From assembly GCA_001797285.1 (NCBI GenBank), contig MGOZ01000050.1:44711-108710 (forward strand): a DNA stretch of 64,000 nucleotides, read 5' to 3'. The stretch is from Coxiella sp. RIFCSPHIGHO2_12_FULL_42_15 (lineage in GTDB: Bacteria > Pseudomonadota > Gammaproteobacteria > Coxiellales > Coxiellaceae). The position numbers were made by a program, and so were the translations under genes. The notes below the pieces were generated by a model. The model did no database searches, was not told the DNA's origin, and saw nothing but the letters and a program-made list of their open reading frames with translations. Shown piece by piece: positions 8,874 to 18,995 of this stretch. Position 1 is the first letter of the stretch. Every line of letters starts with the position of its first letter.

Positions 8874-11690
8874 ATGCCAAAATTATCGATGCAAGAATTC
8901 CAGCAAAATTCCTATCTCGCTGGCGTGAATGCAGATTACGTTGAACAACTTTACGAAACGTATTTACAAAATCCCGAGAATGTGGCGACAGAATGGCGAA
9001 ATTATTTTGCTTCCTTAGCGGATGGACAAATGACGGCGGATTTTTCGCATGAGAGCATTCGTCGTCAATTTCAGCAAATGGCAAAACAAACCATTATTGT
9101 TGCACGCGCATCCGATGCGGCCTCAATCGAAAAACAAGTTTCTGTGGATCGCCTCATTAGCGCTTATCGTCGTTTTGGACATCTGAATGCCAATATCGAT
9201 CCATTGGGGGCGCCACGACCGAAAGACCCGCGATTAGAACTCTCTTACTACCATTTATCCTCTGCAGATCTTAACACGACATTTCATTCTCGTGATTTAC
9301 TGTCAAAATCGAAAGCGACATTAAAAGAAATTCATTACACGTTACAGACGATTTATTGTGGCACGGTAGGTGTGCAATACAGCACAATTTCGGATGAAAT
9401 CGAACGAACATGGTTGCGAGACTACGTCGAACGCCGTTTACCGAAAATGCAATACACGCACGATGTGAAACAAAATATTTTGCGGCAATTAACCGCTTCT
9501 GAAGGGTTAGAAAAATATTTGGATGTGAAGTACGTCGGACAAAAACGTTTTTCGATTGAAGGGGCTGATACCTTAATTCCCATGTTGGATGAATTAGCAA
9601 AGCGGGCGTGCGCGCAAGGCATGCAAGAAATCGTCATTGGCATGGCGCATCGGGGCCGTTTAAATGTGTTATTAAACGTGATGGGTCATTCACCAAAAGA
9701 ATTATTTTTGGAATTTGAAGGTAAAAAAGAATATGGCATGACCTCGGGTGATGTGAAATATCATCGCGGTTATTCACGTGATGTTTTGACAGACGCGGGT
9801 CCCATCCATTTAGCATTAGCGTTTAATCCCTCTCATTTGGAATTTATTAATCCGGTGATCGTGGGTTCCGTGCGTGCGCGCCAAGATCGCCAAAATTTAA
9901 ATCCACAAGAACGTTATCGTTACGCAATGCCGGTGCAAATTCACGGTGATGCAGCGTTTGCTGCGCAAGGTATTGCAATGGAAACCTTGAGTATGTCACA
10001 AACGCGCGCGCATACGGTGGGAGGGTCTTTACATATTATTGTGAATAATCAAGTGGGTTTTACCACCAGTGATCCACAAGACGCACGCTCATCCGTTTAT
10101 TGCAGTGATTTAGCAAAAATGTTAGATGCGCCTATTTTCCACGTGAATGGGGATGATCCTGAAGCGGCGGTAGCGGTGATTCAGTTAGCATTAGATTATC
10201 GCAACACCTTTTATAAAGATATTGTGATTGATTTGGTGTGTTATCGTCGTCATGGTCACCAAGAAGCGGATGAACCCAGCGCGACTCAGCCACTCATGTA
10301 TCAAATTATTAAAAAACATCCGACGCCACGCGCTATTTATGCTGAAAAACTGACAGCAGAAAGCATTTGCACGAAAGAAGAAGCAGAAGCATGGCAAATA
10401 GAATATCGTGATAAGCTCGATCAAGGTGAACAAATTGTTCCGACCTTACCGGATGGGTTATCAAAAATTTATGCGGAAAAATGGTCTCAGTATTTAGGAC
10501 AAGTATGGACGGTGATTGCGGATACCACGGTACCGAATGAAAAACTGCATCAATTGGCCGACCACATTTCGACTTTTCCAGCGCATTTTCAATTGCAGCG
10601 CCAAGTGAATGCCATGATGCAAGCCCGTAAAAAAATGGCGACAGGGGAATTACCGATGGACTGGGGTTTTGCAGAAACCTTAGCTTATGCGTCGTTACTC
10701 ACGGAAGGTCATCCCATTCGTTTAGTGGGCGAAGACAGTCGGCGTGGGACATTCTATCATCGTCATGCGACGCTGTTCGATCAAGTGACGGGTGAAGAAT
10801 ACATGCCGTTACATCATCTGGCGAGTGATCAAGCAAAAGTACAAATTTATGATTCACTCTTATCAGAAGCGGGTGCATTAGGTTTTGAATATGGCTATTC
10901 AACGGCAGAACCCAATGGGTTAGCGATTTGGGAAGCGCAATTTGGCGATTTTGCCAATGGCGCGCAAGTGATTATCGATCAATTTATTAGTTCTGGCTGG
11001 CAAAAGTGGAATCGACTTTCGGGGTTAACCCTGTTATTACCACACGGTTATGAAGGCATGGGTCCTGAACATTCCTCCGCACGTTTGGAGCGTTTTTTGC
11101 AATTGTGCGCGCAATTTAATATTCAGGTGTGTATACCCACAACACCGGCACAGATTTTTCATTTATTGCGTCGTCAAGTATTGCGACCTTTTCGTAAACC
11201 GCTTATTGTCATGAGCCCAAAAAGTTTATTACGTCACAAATTAGCGACATCAACGCTGGAAGAATTAACGAGAGGTCAATTTCAATTAATTATTCCAGAG
11301 ATTGATCATTTAGATGATGCCAATGTTTCTCGTATTGTGCTTTGCAGTGGAAAAGTGTATTACGATCTTTTGGAATTGCGACGCGAAAAAGAAATGAATG
11401 ACGTGGCCATTATTCGCATTGAAGAATTATATCCGTTCCCTTACGAGGAATTGCGACATGAATTGCATCGTTACCACAATGCCAAACACGTCGTTTGGTG
11501 CCAGGAGGAGCCAAGAAATCAAGGTGCCTGGTTTACGGGTCGTCATCGTTTGGTGGAGTGTATGCGAGACGATCAAGAATTAACTTATGCGGGACGTGAC
11601 CCATCAGCAGCACCCGCCGTTGGTTATCCCGCGTTACATAAAAAGCAGCAACAAGCGTTGATCCATGAAGCGTTAGGACTTCAGGAATAA
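8874..11690 (+). CDS. sucA: 2-Oxoglutarate dehydrogenase E1 component
   Basis: A 938-residue thiamine-diphosphate enzyme that decarboxylates 2-oxoglutarate and loads succinyl on E2. The length matches E. coli SucA. The N-terminal E2-binding segment (SYLAGVNADYVEQLYETYL), the IGMAHRGRLNVLLNVMG block, the ThDP/Mg motif GDD with NNQVGFTTS, and the C-terminal EDSRRGTFYHRHA and GPEHSSARLERFL blocks are all present. ATG 8874 follows AAAGG at 8862-8866. The 98 bp after sdhB show no terminator. Confidence 0.98.
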   Translation: MPKLSMQEFQQNSYLAGVNADYVEQLYETYLQNPENVATEWRNYFASLADGQMTADFSHESIRRQFQQMAKQTIIVARASDAASIEKQVSVDRLISAYRRFGHLNANIDPLGAPRPKDPRLELSYYHLSSADLNTTFHSRDLLSKSKATLKEIHYTLQTIYCGTVGVQYSTISDEIERTWLRDYVERRLPKMQYTHDVKQNILRQLTASEGLEKYLDVKYVGQKRFSIEGADTLIPMLDELAKRACAQGMQEIVIGMAHRGRLNVLLNVMGHSPKELFLEFEGKKEYGMTSGDVKYHRGYSRDVLTDAGPIHLALAFNPSHLEFINPVIVGSVRARQDRQNLNPQERYRYAMPVQIHGDAAFAAQGIAMETLSMSQTRAHTVGGSLHIIVNNQVGFTTSDPQDARSSVYCSDLAKMLDAPIFHVNGDDPEAAVAVIQLALDYRNTFYKDIVIDLVCYRRHGHQEADEPSATQPLMYQIIKKHPTPRAIYAEKLTAESICTKEEAEAWQIEYRDKLDQGEQIVPTLPDGLSKIYAEKWSQYLGQVWTVIADTTVPNEKLHQLADHISTFPAHFQLQRQVNAMMQARKKMATGELPMDWGFAETLAYASLLTEGHPIRLVGEDSRRGTFYHRHATLFDQVTGEEYMPLHHLASDQAKVQIYDSLLSEAGALGFEYGYSTAEPNGLAIWEAQFGDFANGAQVIIDQFISSGWQKWNRLSGLTLLLPHGYEGMGPEHSSARLERFLQLCAQFNIQVCIPTTPAQIFHLLRRQVLRPFRKPLIVMSPKSLLRHKLATSTLEELTRGQFQLIIPEIDHLDDANVSRIVLCSGKVYYDLLELRREKEMNDVAIIRIEELYPFPYEELRHELHRYHNAKHVVWCQEEPRNQGAWFTGRHRLVECMRDDQELTYAGRDPSAAPAVGYPALHKKQQQALIHEALGLQE

Positions 11691-11727
11691 ACCGAAAAGA
11701 TTTTGCATTTTTAACTGAGGAGCTAAG

Positions 11728-12915
11728 ATGAGCGTAGAAATTAAAGTGCCAACATTACCCGAATCAGTCACGGATGCGACGGTAGCAAAATGGTATAAAA
11801 AAATCGGCGATCACATCGAGCGCGATGAAAATTTGCTGGATTTAGAAACCGATAAAGTCATGCTCGAAGTTCCTGCCCCTGAATCAGGCGTTATCGAAAA
11901 AATTTTGGTGAAAGAAGGTGAGACGGTGAGTGCCGATACCTTGTTAGCCGTGATTACCTCCGACGGTGCCGCCAAATCTGAAAAAACATCCGGCAAAGAA
12001 ACGAAAAAAGAAGAACCCACTAGCAAAAAAACCAGTGCCACTGAAAGTTTAAGCCCCTCAGTACGTCGCATGGCTGCTGAAAAAGCGGTGGATGTAGCGC
12101 AACTGAGTGGTTCTGGTAAAGGTGGGCGAATTACCAAAGAAGATATTGAAAAGCACACAGAAGCGTCCGCGAAAAAAGAAACATCGGCACTGGCAGCATC
12201 AGAGATGCTAGGGGATCGCACGGAGAAACGGGTGGCCATGTCGCGCTTACGCGCGCGTATTGCCGAACGTCTTGTGCAAGTACAACATGAGTCTGCCATT
12301 TTGACGACCTTCAATGAAATTGATATGAAGCCCGTCATGGATTTACGCAATAAATATAAAGATATGTTTGAAAAAACACATGGCGCACGGTTAGGTTTCA
12401 TGTCATTTTTCACCAAAGCCGCAGTAGAAGCCTTGAAAAAATTCCCCGCGGTCAATGCTTCTATTGATGGTAGTGATTTGGTTTATCACAATTTTTGTGA
12501 TATCGGTATTGCGATTGGGAGCGATCGCGGTTTAGTTGTTCCGATTTTACGAAATGCAGAACGCATGTCCATGGCGGAAATGGAAAAACAAATTCGTGGT
12601 TATGCAGATAAAGCTAATGCCGGAAAATTGGCGATGGAAGATATGACGGGAGGGACATTTACCATCACTAACGGGGGTACCTATGGTTCGATGCTATCAA
12701 CGCCCATCATTAATCCGCCGCAAACCGCTATTTTAGGTATGCACAACATTGTCGAGCGACCGGTGGTTGAAAAAGGACAAGTGGTTGTGCGACCGGTGAT
12801 GTACGTGGCACTGTCCTATGATCATCGCGTGATTGATGGTCGCGAAGCGGTGCTGTTTTTACGAGTGATTAAGGATGCGTTGGAGGACCCAGCACGCTTA
12901 CTACTGGAAGTGTAA
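11728..12915 (+). CDS. sucB: Dihydrolipoyl succinyltransferase, 2-oxoglutarate dehydrogenase E2
   Basis: A 395-residue core of the 2-oxoglutarate dehydrogenase complex. It has one lipoyl domain with the lipoylated Lys43 in ETDKVMLEV, an Ala/Lys/Thr-rich linker, a peripheral-subunit-binding domain ([18 protein letters not shown]), and a C-terminal catalytic acyltransferase domain with the active-site His and Asp in [13 protein letters not shown]. The start has GAGGAG 7 nt upstream. The E3 partner (lpd) is not in this window. Confidence 0.98.
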   Translation: MSVEIKVPTLPESVTDATVAKWYKKIGDHIERDENLLDLETDKVMLEVPAPESGVIEKILVKEGETVSADTLLAVITSDGAAKSEKTSGKETKKEEPTSKKTSATESLSPSVRRMAAEKAVDVAQLSGSGKGGRITKEDIEKHTEASAKKETSALAASEMLGDRTEKRVAMSRLRARIAERLVQVQHESAILTTFNEIDMKPVMDLRNKYKDMFEKTHGARLGFMSFFTKAAVEALKKFPAVNASIDGSDLVYHNFCDIGIAIGSDRGLVVPILRNAERMSMAEMEKQIRGYADKANAGKLAMEDMTGGTFTITNGGTYGSMLSTPIINPPQTAILGMHNIVERPVVEKGQVVVRPVMYVALSYDHRVIDGREAVLFLRVIKDALEDPARLLLEV

Positions 12916-12941
12916 ATAAAAACAATAATAACTATTCAGCG

Positions 12942-13092
12942 GAGTGTCGCCTCGGATTCATGTATCTGCTGCAAAGCGGGTGACGCGAGCCAGAGATCTT
13001 GCCGCGCAGGCGAAGCCGAGCAGCGAGATGGCGAGCGGCAGGACCCGCGAACATGGAGTATGCACCCGTTACATCAATGCAAGACGACGCCT
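12942..13092 (+). repeat. Repeat family A, copy between sucB and sucC
   Basis: About 150 bp nearly identical internally to 15245-15395, from GCCTCGGATTCATG to ATCAATGCAAG. Its terminal inverted repeats have decayed compared with 5064-5212. It splits suc into sucAB and sucCD and fills most of the 235-bp gap; no clear promoter for sucC could be picked out. Confidence 0.85.
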
Positions 13093-13150
13093 GTTCGGTG
13101 CATGTTGAATAATTACAAACAATAAAAATAATAAAAGGTAACTCATTTCT

Positions 13151-14323
13151 ATGAACTTACATGAATATCAAGCAAAAAATTTATTACGTCACTATCAAAT
13201 TCCGGTACCGACGGGCGTTGTTATTTTTAGTCCGGAGGAAGCGGTGGAAGCCGCAAATACGCTCGGTGGTTCACGTTGGGTGGTGAAAGCGCAAGTGCAT
13301 GCGGGCGGTCGAGGAAAAGCGGGGGGTGTTAAATTAGTTGATAGCAAAGATGCCCTCCGAGAAGTGGTAAAATCGCTGCTGGGTAAGCGGTTAGTTACGT
13401 ATCAAACGGATGCAAACGGTCAGCCCGTCAATCAAATTTTAATAGAACAACCTTCGGATATCGCGCGCGAACTGTATTTAGGGGCTGTGGTTGATCGAGC
13501 ATCACAACGCGTTGTTTTCATGGCATCAACCGAAGGGGGTGTTGAAATTGAAAAAGTCGCGGAAAAAACGCCAGAAAAAATTTTGAAAGTGGTGGTTGAT
13601 CCCACCGTGGGTATGCAACCATTTCAATGCCGACAATTATTTTTTGGTTTGGAATTACCGCACGATGCCTTACGCAGTTTTACCCACATCGTTTTATCAT
13701 TGTATCAACTTTTTGTGGAATGTGATTTAAGCTTACTAGAAATTAATCCCCTCGTTGTGACGGGTAAGGGCGAATTAGTTTGTTTGGATGCAAAAATGAA
13801 TCTCGATGGTAATGCCCTCTATCGCCAAAAAGAATTGCGCGAAATGCGTGACACCACGCAAGAAGATGATCGTGAAAATCGCGCGCAACAGTGGGAACTG
13901 AATTACATTGCATTAGACGGCAATATCGGTTGTATGGTGAATGGTGCTGGCCTTGCGATGGCGACCATGGATTTAATTAAATTAAATGGGGGTGAGCCGG
14001 CTAATTTTCTTGATGTCGGTGGAGGCGCCACCAAAGAGCGTGTCACGGAAGCATTTAAAATTATTGTTTCAGATTCAAAAGTAAAAGCTATTTTAGTGAA
14101 TATCTTTGGGGGTATTGTCCGTTGCGATTTGATTGCCGATGGTATTATCAGTGCGGTCGAAGCCGTTGGGGTAGGGGTACCTGTTGTTGTCCGTCTCGAA
14201 GGAAATAACGCTGAATTAGGCGCAGAGAAATTAGCAAACAGTGGATTCAATATTATTGCCGCAAAAGGTTTTGCAGATGCTGCAAGACAAGCGGTCAGGG
14301 TAACTAAAAACGGGGCCGCATAA
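13151..14323 (+). CDS. sucC: Succinyl-CoA synthetase beta subunit
   Basis: A 390-residue subunit, with an ATP-grasp domain, that makes succinate and ATP or GTP from succinyl-CoA. The N-terminus [19 protein letters not shown], the [13 protein letters not shown] nucleotide-binding segment, [10 protein letters not shown] metal ligands and the GGIVRCD loop fit the family, and the length is close to E. coli SucC (388). AAGGTA lies upstream of ATG 13151. Its stop abuts the sucD start directly. Confidence 0.98.
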   Translation: MNLHEYQAKNLLRHYQIPVPTGVVIFSPEEAVEAANTLGGSRWVVKAQVHAGGRGKAGGVKLVDSKDALREVVKSLLGKRLVTYQTDANGQPVNQILIEQPSDIARELYLGAVVDRASQRVVFMASTEGGVEIEKVAEKTPEKILKVVVDPTVGMQPFQCRQLFFGLELPHDALRSFTHIVLSLYQLFVECDLSLLEINPLVVTGKGELVCLDAKMNLDGNALYRQKELREMRDTTQEDDRENRAQQWELNYIALDGNIGCMVNGAGLAMATMDLIKLNGGEPANFLDVGGGATKERVTEAFKIIVSDSKVKAILVNIFGGIVRCDLIADGIISAVEAVGVGVPVVVRLEGNNAELGAEKLANSGFNIIAAKGFADAARQAVRVTKNGAA

Positions 14324-15223
14324 ATGAGTATATTAATTAATAAAAATACCAAAGTGATTTGCCAAGGGTTTACGGGAAAACAAGGGACTATGCATTCTGA
14401 ACAATGCGTAGCGTACGGAACAAATCTGGCGGGAGGCGTGACTCCGGGTAAAGGCGGGCAAAAGCATTTAAATTTGCCGGTATTTGATAGCGTACACGAT
14501 GCGGTACGAGAGACTAAAGCGGATGCAAGCGTGATTTTTGTGCCGGCGCCATTTTGTAAAGATTCGATAGTGGAAGCGATTGACGGTGGTATTAAACTCG
14601 TGATTTGTATCACCGAAGGAATTCCGGTGTTGGATATGCTGAGTGTCAAAGCCTATATGAAACAATTTCCCGATGTCCGTTTGATTGGGCCCAATTGTCC
14701 TGGCGTCATTACTCCCGGAGAATGTAAAATTGGCATTATGCCGGGCCATATTCATCAACCCGGTCGGGTAGGTATTGTCTCTCGTTCAGGAACATTGACG
14801 TATGAAGCCGTTAATCAAACAACGAAATTAGGCTTTGGGCAAAGTACGTGTGTGGGTATTGGGGGCGATCCGATTCCAGGCACCCATTTTATTGACGTGC
14901 TCGCTCTATTTGAAAAAGATCCGCAAACGGAAGCCATTATTATGGTGGGTGAAATTGGGGGTACTGCGGAAGAAGAAGCCGCAGAATTTATTCAATCGCA
15001 TGTGCGCAAACCTGTCGTTTCTTACATTGCGGGGGTGACAGCCCCTTCGGGTAAACGGATGGGACACGCGGGTGCGATTATTGCGGGTGGTAAAGGAACG
15101 GCAGCCGATAAATATAACGCCTTGCAACGTGCGGGTGTGCATATTGTGAAATCACCGGCGGAAATGGGTAAAGCCGTTGCGGAAATTACCGGCTGGAGTG
15201 CAAACACGAGCGCTGAAGCGTAG
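14324..15223 (+). CDS. sucD: Succinyl-CoA synthetase alpha subunit
   Basis: A 299-residue partner of SucC. The CoA-binding Rossmann segment ([15 protein letters not shown]) is followed by [20 protein letters not shown] and by [14 protein letters not shown], which contains the phosphorylated active-site His. ATG 14324 comes immediately after the sucC stop, so translation is coupled. Confidence 0.98.
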   Translation: MSILINKNTKVICQGFTGKQGTMHSEQCVAYGTNLAGGVTPGKGGQKHLNLPVFDSVHDAVRETKADASVIFVPAPFCKDSIVEAIDGGIKLVICITEGIPVLDMLSVKAYMKQFPDVRLIGPNCPGVITPGECKIGIMPGHIHQPGRVGIVSRSGTLTYEAVNQTTKLGFGQSTCVGIGGDPIPGTHFIDVLALFEKDPQTEAIIMVGEIGGTAEEEAAEFIQSHVRKPVVSYIAGVTAPSGKRMGHAGAIIAGGKGTAADKYNALQRAGVHIVKSPAEMGKAVAEITGWSANTSAEA

Positions 15224-15244
15224 CGCGGCTCCAGCAATCCCCTG

Positions 15245-15395
15245 GGGCGTAGCCTCGGATTCATGTATCTGCTGCAAAGCGGGTGACGCGAGCCAGAGAT
15301 CTTGCCGCGCAGGCGAAGCCGAGCAGCGAGATGGCGAGCGGCAGGACCCGCGAACATGGAGTAGGCACCCGTTATATCAATGCAAGGCTACACCC
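15245..15395 (+). mobile_element. Repeat family A, full copy between sucD and kbl
   Basis: A 151-bp element with inverted ends GGGCGTAGCCT (15245-15255) and AGGCTACACCC (15385-15395), one mismatch. The flanking octamers (ATCCCCTG and ATTATCTA) do not match, so any target duplication has been lost. It occupies most of the 218-bp gap before kbl. Confidence 0.82.
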
Positions 15396-15441
15396 ATTAT
15401 CTAGCAACTTATTGTTTTAAAAAACAAAGGACAGTCAAAAA

Positions 15442-16635
15442 ATGGATATACGTAATTACCTTAAAGATGAAATCCAAAAACTGAAAGACACCGGGTTATA
15501 TAAGCAAGAACGTGTGATTAAAACGCCACAGCAAACGAATATCGAGGTACTACCCGGTGGTCATCACGCCATTAATTTCTGTGCCAATAATTATTTGGGT
15601 TTTGCGGATCACCCTGCGTTGATCGAAGCTGCAAAAGAAACGGCAGATCGTTATGGTTTTGGTATGGCTTCGGTACGTTTCATTTGCGGAACACAAACCA
15701 TTCATAAACAATTGGAAGAGAAGCTCAGTCAATTTTTAGGAACAGAAGATACGATCTTATATTCTTCTTGCTTCGATGCGAATGGCGGTTTATTTGAAAC
15801 GTTACTCACCTCAGAAGATGCCATTATTAGTGATGCCCTCAATCATGCGAGTATTATTGATGGCATTCGACTTTGCAAAGCCATGCGCTTTCGGTATCGC
15901 AATAATGACATGCAGGATTTAGAAGAGCATCTTAAAGCAGCGGACCAGCAAGGAGCGCGCTTTAAAATTATCGCAACCGATGGTGTTTTTTCAATGGATG
16001 GTATTATTGCGAATTTGAAAGCGATCTGTGATTTAGCGGAAAAATACGATGCGCTGGTGATGGTGGATGATTCACATGCCGTTGGTTTCATGGGGGAACA
16101 CGGTCGGGGGACCCCTGAACATTGTGGTGTTGCAGATCGAGTGAATATTTACGTGGGAACGTTTGGTAAAGCGTTGGGGGGTGCGTCCGGTGGTTATATT
16201 TCCAGTCATCGGGAAATCGTGGAATGGTTGCGCAATCGTTCACGACCATATTTATTTTCAAATTCTGTGTGTCCCATGGTGGTGGGTGCCACGTTAAAAG
16301 TGTTGGATTTAATTCATCGGGAAGGTAGCGCGCTGCGTGCTCACTTAGTTGAAAATAGCGAATATTTTCGTGCGAAAATGCAACAGCTTGGTTTTAAATT
16401 AGTTCCTGGTGAACACGCGATTATTCCTGTCATGCTGGGGGATGCTCAATTGGCGACGGACATGGCTAATCAATTATTGGATCACGGTATTTATGTGATT
16501 GGATTTTCATATCCCGTTGTTCCCATGGGGCAAGCGAGAATTCGCGTACAACTGTCGGCAGCGCATACGCGTGGGCAATTAGATCGGGCGATTGATGCTT
16601 TTAAAGAAGTGGGTAAACAATTAGGGGCCATTTAA
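15442..16635 (+). CDS. kbl: Glycine C-acetyltransferase (2-amino-3-ketobutyrate CoA ligase)
   Basis: A 397-residue PLP enzyme of the alpha-oxoamine synthase family. It splits 2-amino-3-ketobutyrate with CoA to glycine and acetyl-CoA, the second step of threonine breakdown. Features are [14 protein letters not shown], the [17 protein letters not shown] block and [13 protein letters not shown] with the PLP-binding Lys. The length matches E. coli Kbl (398). AAAGGA lies 9 nt before ATG 15442. The next gene is its pathway partner tdh. Confidence 0.96.
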   Translation: MDIRNYLKDEIQKLKDTGLYKQERVIKTPQQTNIEVLPGGHHAINFCANNYLGFADHPALIEAAKETADRYGFGMASVRFICGTQTIHKQLEEKLSQFLGTEDTILYSSCFDANGGLFETLLTSEDAIISDALNHASIIDGIRLCKAMRFRYRNNDMQDLEEHLKAADQQGARFKIIATDGVFSMDGIIANLKAICDLAEKYDALVMVDDSHAVGFMGEHGRGTPEHCGVADRVNIYVGTFGKALGGASGGYISSHREIVEWLRNRSRPYLFSNSVCPMVVGATLKVLDLIHREGSALRAHLVENSEYFRAKMQQLGFKLVPGEHAIIPVMLGDAQLATDMANQLLDHGIYVIGFSYPVVPMGQARIRVQLSAAHTRGQLDRAIDAFKEVGKQLGAI

Positions 16636-16645
16636 GGGTATTGCT

Positions 16646-17671
16646 ATGAAAGCACTTGTAAAATTAAAACCTGAACCGGGACTTTATTGTACGGATGTTC
16701 CAAAACCCGAGTTAGGCCCTAATGATGTTTTAGTTAACATTAAAAAAACTGCAATTTGTGGCACGGATTTGCATATTTATCAATGGGATAAATGGGCGCA
16801 AAAAACCATTCCGGTGCCAATACACATCGGCCATGAATTTATGGGTATTGTGGAAGCAACGGGTCTCAATGCCTCTGTCTATAAAAAAGGGGATCGTGTT
16901 TCCGGTGAAGGGCATATTACTTGTGGCCATTGCCGTAATTGCCGGGCGGGCAATCGACATTTATGCCGTAATACCATTGGTGTTGGTGTTAACCGCCCCG
17001 GTGCTTTTGCAGAATATCTTGTCATACCAGAATCCAATGTTTTTAAATTACCGGATCATATTTCAGATGAAGTCGCATCGATTTTGGATCCTTTTGGGAA
17101 TGCGGCTCATTGTGCATTAGCCTTTGATGTGGTGGGCGAAGATGTTTTAATTACGGGAGCAGGTCCCGTGGGGATTATGGCCGCTGCAATTGTAAAACAC
17201 ATTGGCGCGCGTCATGTTGTCATTACCGATGTGAATCCGTATCGGTTGAAATTAGCCGAAAAAGTAGGAGTTACTGCCGCTGTTGATGTGAGTCACGTGA
17301 ATCTTCATACGGTCATGAAAGAGTTAAACATGCGAGAAGGATTTGACATTGGTATTGAAATGTCAGGAAATCCTAACGCATTTAAAGACATGCTGGAATT
17401 GATGAATAATGGAGGACGAATTGCATTTTTAGGTATTCCCGTCGAAGATTTTGCCATTAATTGGCACCATGTGGTTTTTAAAAGTTTGACGATACAAGGT
17501 ATTTATGGTCGTCGTATGTATGAAACCTGGTACAAAATGGCGAACATGCTCTCCAGTGGTTTGGATATTACTCCTGTCATTACACACCGTTTTTTTGCGC
17601 GAGATTTTCAACAAGCATTTGATATTATGTTGAGTGGCGAAGCGGGCAAGGTGATTCTCGATTGGACTTAA
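16646..17671 (+). CDS. tdh: L-threonine 3-dehydrogenase
   Basis: A 341-residue zinc- and NAD-dependent dehydrogenase that oxidises threonine to 2-amino-3-ketobutyrate for Kbl. The catalytic zinc region (CGTDLHIY, then GHEFMG), structural zinc Cys cluster ([15 protein letters not shown]) and nucleotide fold ([12 protein letters not shown]) are present. Its length equals E. coli Tdh. It starts 10 bp after kbl with AAGGGT upstream. It converges on the pfa-like operon with only 27 bp between stops and no strong terminator visible there. Confidence 0.97.
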   Translation: MKALVKLKPEPGLYCTDVPKPELGPNDVLVNIKKTAICGTDLHIYQWDKWAQKTIPVPIHIGHEFMGIVEATGLNASVYKKGDRVSGEGHITCGHCRNCRAGNRHLCRNTIGVGVNRPGAFAEYLVIPESNVFKLPDHISDEVASILDPFGNAAHCALAFDVVGEDVLITGAGPVGIMAAAIVKHIGARHVVITDVNPYRLKLAEKVGVTAAVDVSHVNLHTVMKELNMREGFDIGIEMSGNPNAFKDMLELMNNGGRIAFLGIPVEDFAINWHHVVFKSLTIQGIYGRRMYETWYKMANMLSSGLDITPVITHRFFARDFQQAFDIMLSGEAGKVILDWT

Positions 17672-17698
17672 TCGATGGTGGGAAATGTACATGAACCA

Positions 17699-18973
17699 CT
17701 ACGTAAAGTGACGAAGGCTGTGTTCGCACTCATCTTTAAAGGCGGCATAAAAATGATCCCGAATTTTTATCGCGTCCAGATCATCAGAAGAATCCAGTAT
17801 TAGCTGCATGGTAGTTAAATTTTCATTAATAACGAATCCAATAAATATTTTAGTACGACTGCTAAAATGGCTAAAAAATTCATTATTGATAGCAGCCTTA
17901 CTATTAATATAACAATTGAACATGTAAGGCATTCCAGCTTGTGTTGGACTAAAATTAGGCGACATTAATGGAAATGGAATATGACTATGTAATAAATTCT
18001 CCTCATGCTGCTTTTTCATTTCATGAAAAATGTCTTTATAATTTTTGCCAGGGGTATGGTGGAAAATATAAGGCAATATATTATAGCAAGGGCCTATGCA
18101 TGCAGAAATTTCACGAGAGTCGCGTATCATGGGCGCATAAGAAAGAATCGTTGTTTCACAAGAAGTTATTCTTGCCAGAGCAAGATGCGTTAAGCTCATA
18201 ATAACTGAAAAATAAGAAACATGAGAAAATTCGCATAGTTTAAGAATTAATTTTAATTCGTCATTCATATCAAATATATGGTGATCTAAAAAATTTGGGG
18301 ATAAAATACCAACATTTTCGTTCAATTGAAAATACTTACTATCTAAGCCTATTAGCAATCTATTCCAATAATTCTCACTTTTTTTTCGGTCATCACTTTT
18401 CAAAAAATCACGTTCACGCTTTGAAAAAATTGAAAATTTATTCCTCTCTAATTCAATCTGTTGATTTTCATTTTTTAATAGATAATTTAAAAAAGACTTG
18501 TTGAATTTTAAAAGTGAAAACATGTCTACGATGATGTGATGCACAATAAATACAAATTCCGCATGGTCATTATTTTCTATATAAATAAATCTAAAAAGTC
18601 CGGGATCACTCATACATAATGGTGAATCAAAATAACTTTCTGAAGTTTTTGTAGGGCTCATTTTCTCACAATGAAAATGAATTGATGTTAAGTTTTTATG
18701 AATTTTAGAAAATAAAATTCCATTTTCTTCATAAAACGAAGTTCTTAATATGCTATAATTCGTCACCAGTTTATTAATCGCTTCTTCAGCAGCCACTTTA
18801 GTAATATTTTTAGGGAAATGATCAGATATGACAAATGTATTTGTGTATGGAAAATGCTTGTGACATTGATAAAGAGCGTTCTGGATCATCGTCGCTGGAT
18901 AGATCATTTCTTCTTGATTCAGTGGTTTTTCTTTATTATTAGGTTGCAGAATAAATTTTTCAAATTCGTTCAT
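17699..18973 (-). CDS. Free-standing condensation-domain (HHxxxD) acyltransferase-like protein
   Basis: A 424-residue protein resembling one NRPS condensation domain or a PapA/WES-like acyltransferase. The catalytic motif HHIIVD (145-150) lies at the expected place, followed by a second lobe with a YAPMIRDSREI latch-like segment. No adenylation or carrier domain is attached. It is the last gene of the pfa-like operon, 22 bp after the ER gene. Inference: it takes the finished acyl chain from the synthase carrier domain and transfers it to an amine or alcohol, releasing the product as an amide or ester. Such a partner is not part of the standard EPA/DHA synthase set. The substrate is unknown. 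Confidence 0.75.
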   Translation of the reverse strand: MNEFEKFILQPNNKEKPLNQEEMIYPATMIQNALYQCHKHFPYTNTFVISDHFPKNITKVAAEEAINKLVTNYSILRTSFYEENGILFSKIHKNLTSIHFHCEKMSPTKTSESYFDSPLCMSDPGLFRFIYIENNDHAEFVFIVHHIIVDMFSLLKFNKSFLNYLLKNENQQIELERNKFSIFSKRERDFLKSDDRKKSENYWNRLLIGLDSKYFQLNENVGILSPNFLDHHIFDMNDELKLILKLCEFSHVSYFSVIMSLTHLALARITSCETTILSYAPMIRDSREISACIGPCYNILPYIFHHTPGKNYKDIFHEMKKQHEENLLHSHIPFPLMSPNFSPTQAGMPYMFNCYINSKAAINNEFFSHFSSRTKIFIGFVINENLTTMQLILDSSDDLDAIKIRDHFYAAFKDECEHSLRHFT

Positions 18974-18995
18974 CGACGGATACTCTCTGCGTCAT

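Noticed and set aside
15177..15404. Reading frame through repeat family A after sucD
   Set aside because: It covers the end of sucD in another frame and then the repeat; no ribosome site or protein-like composition.
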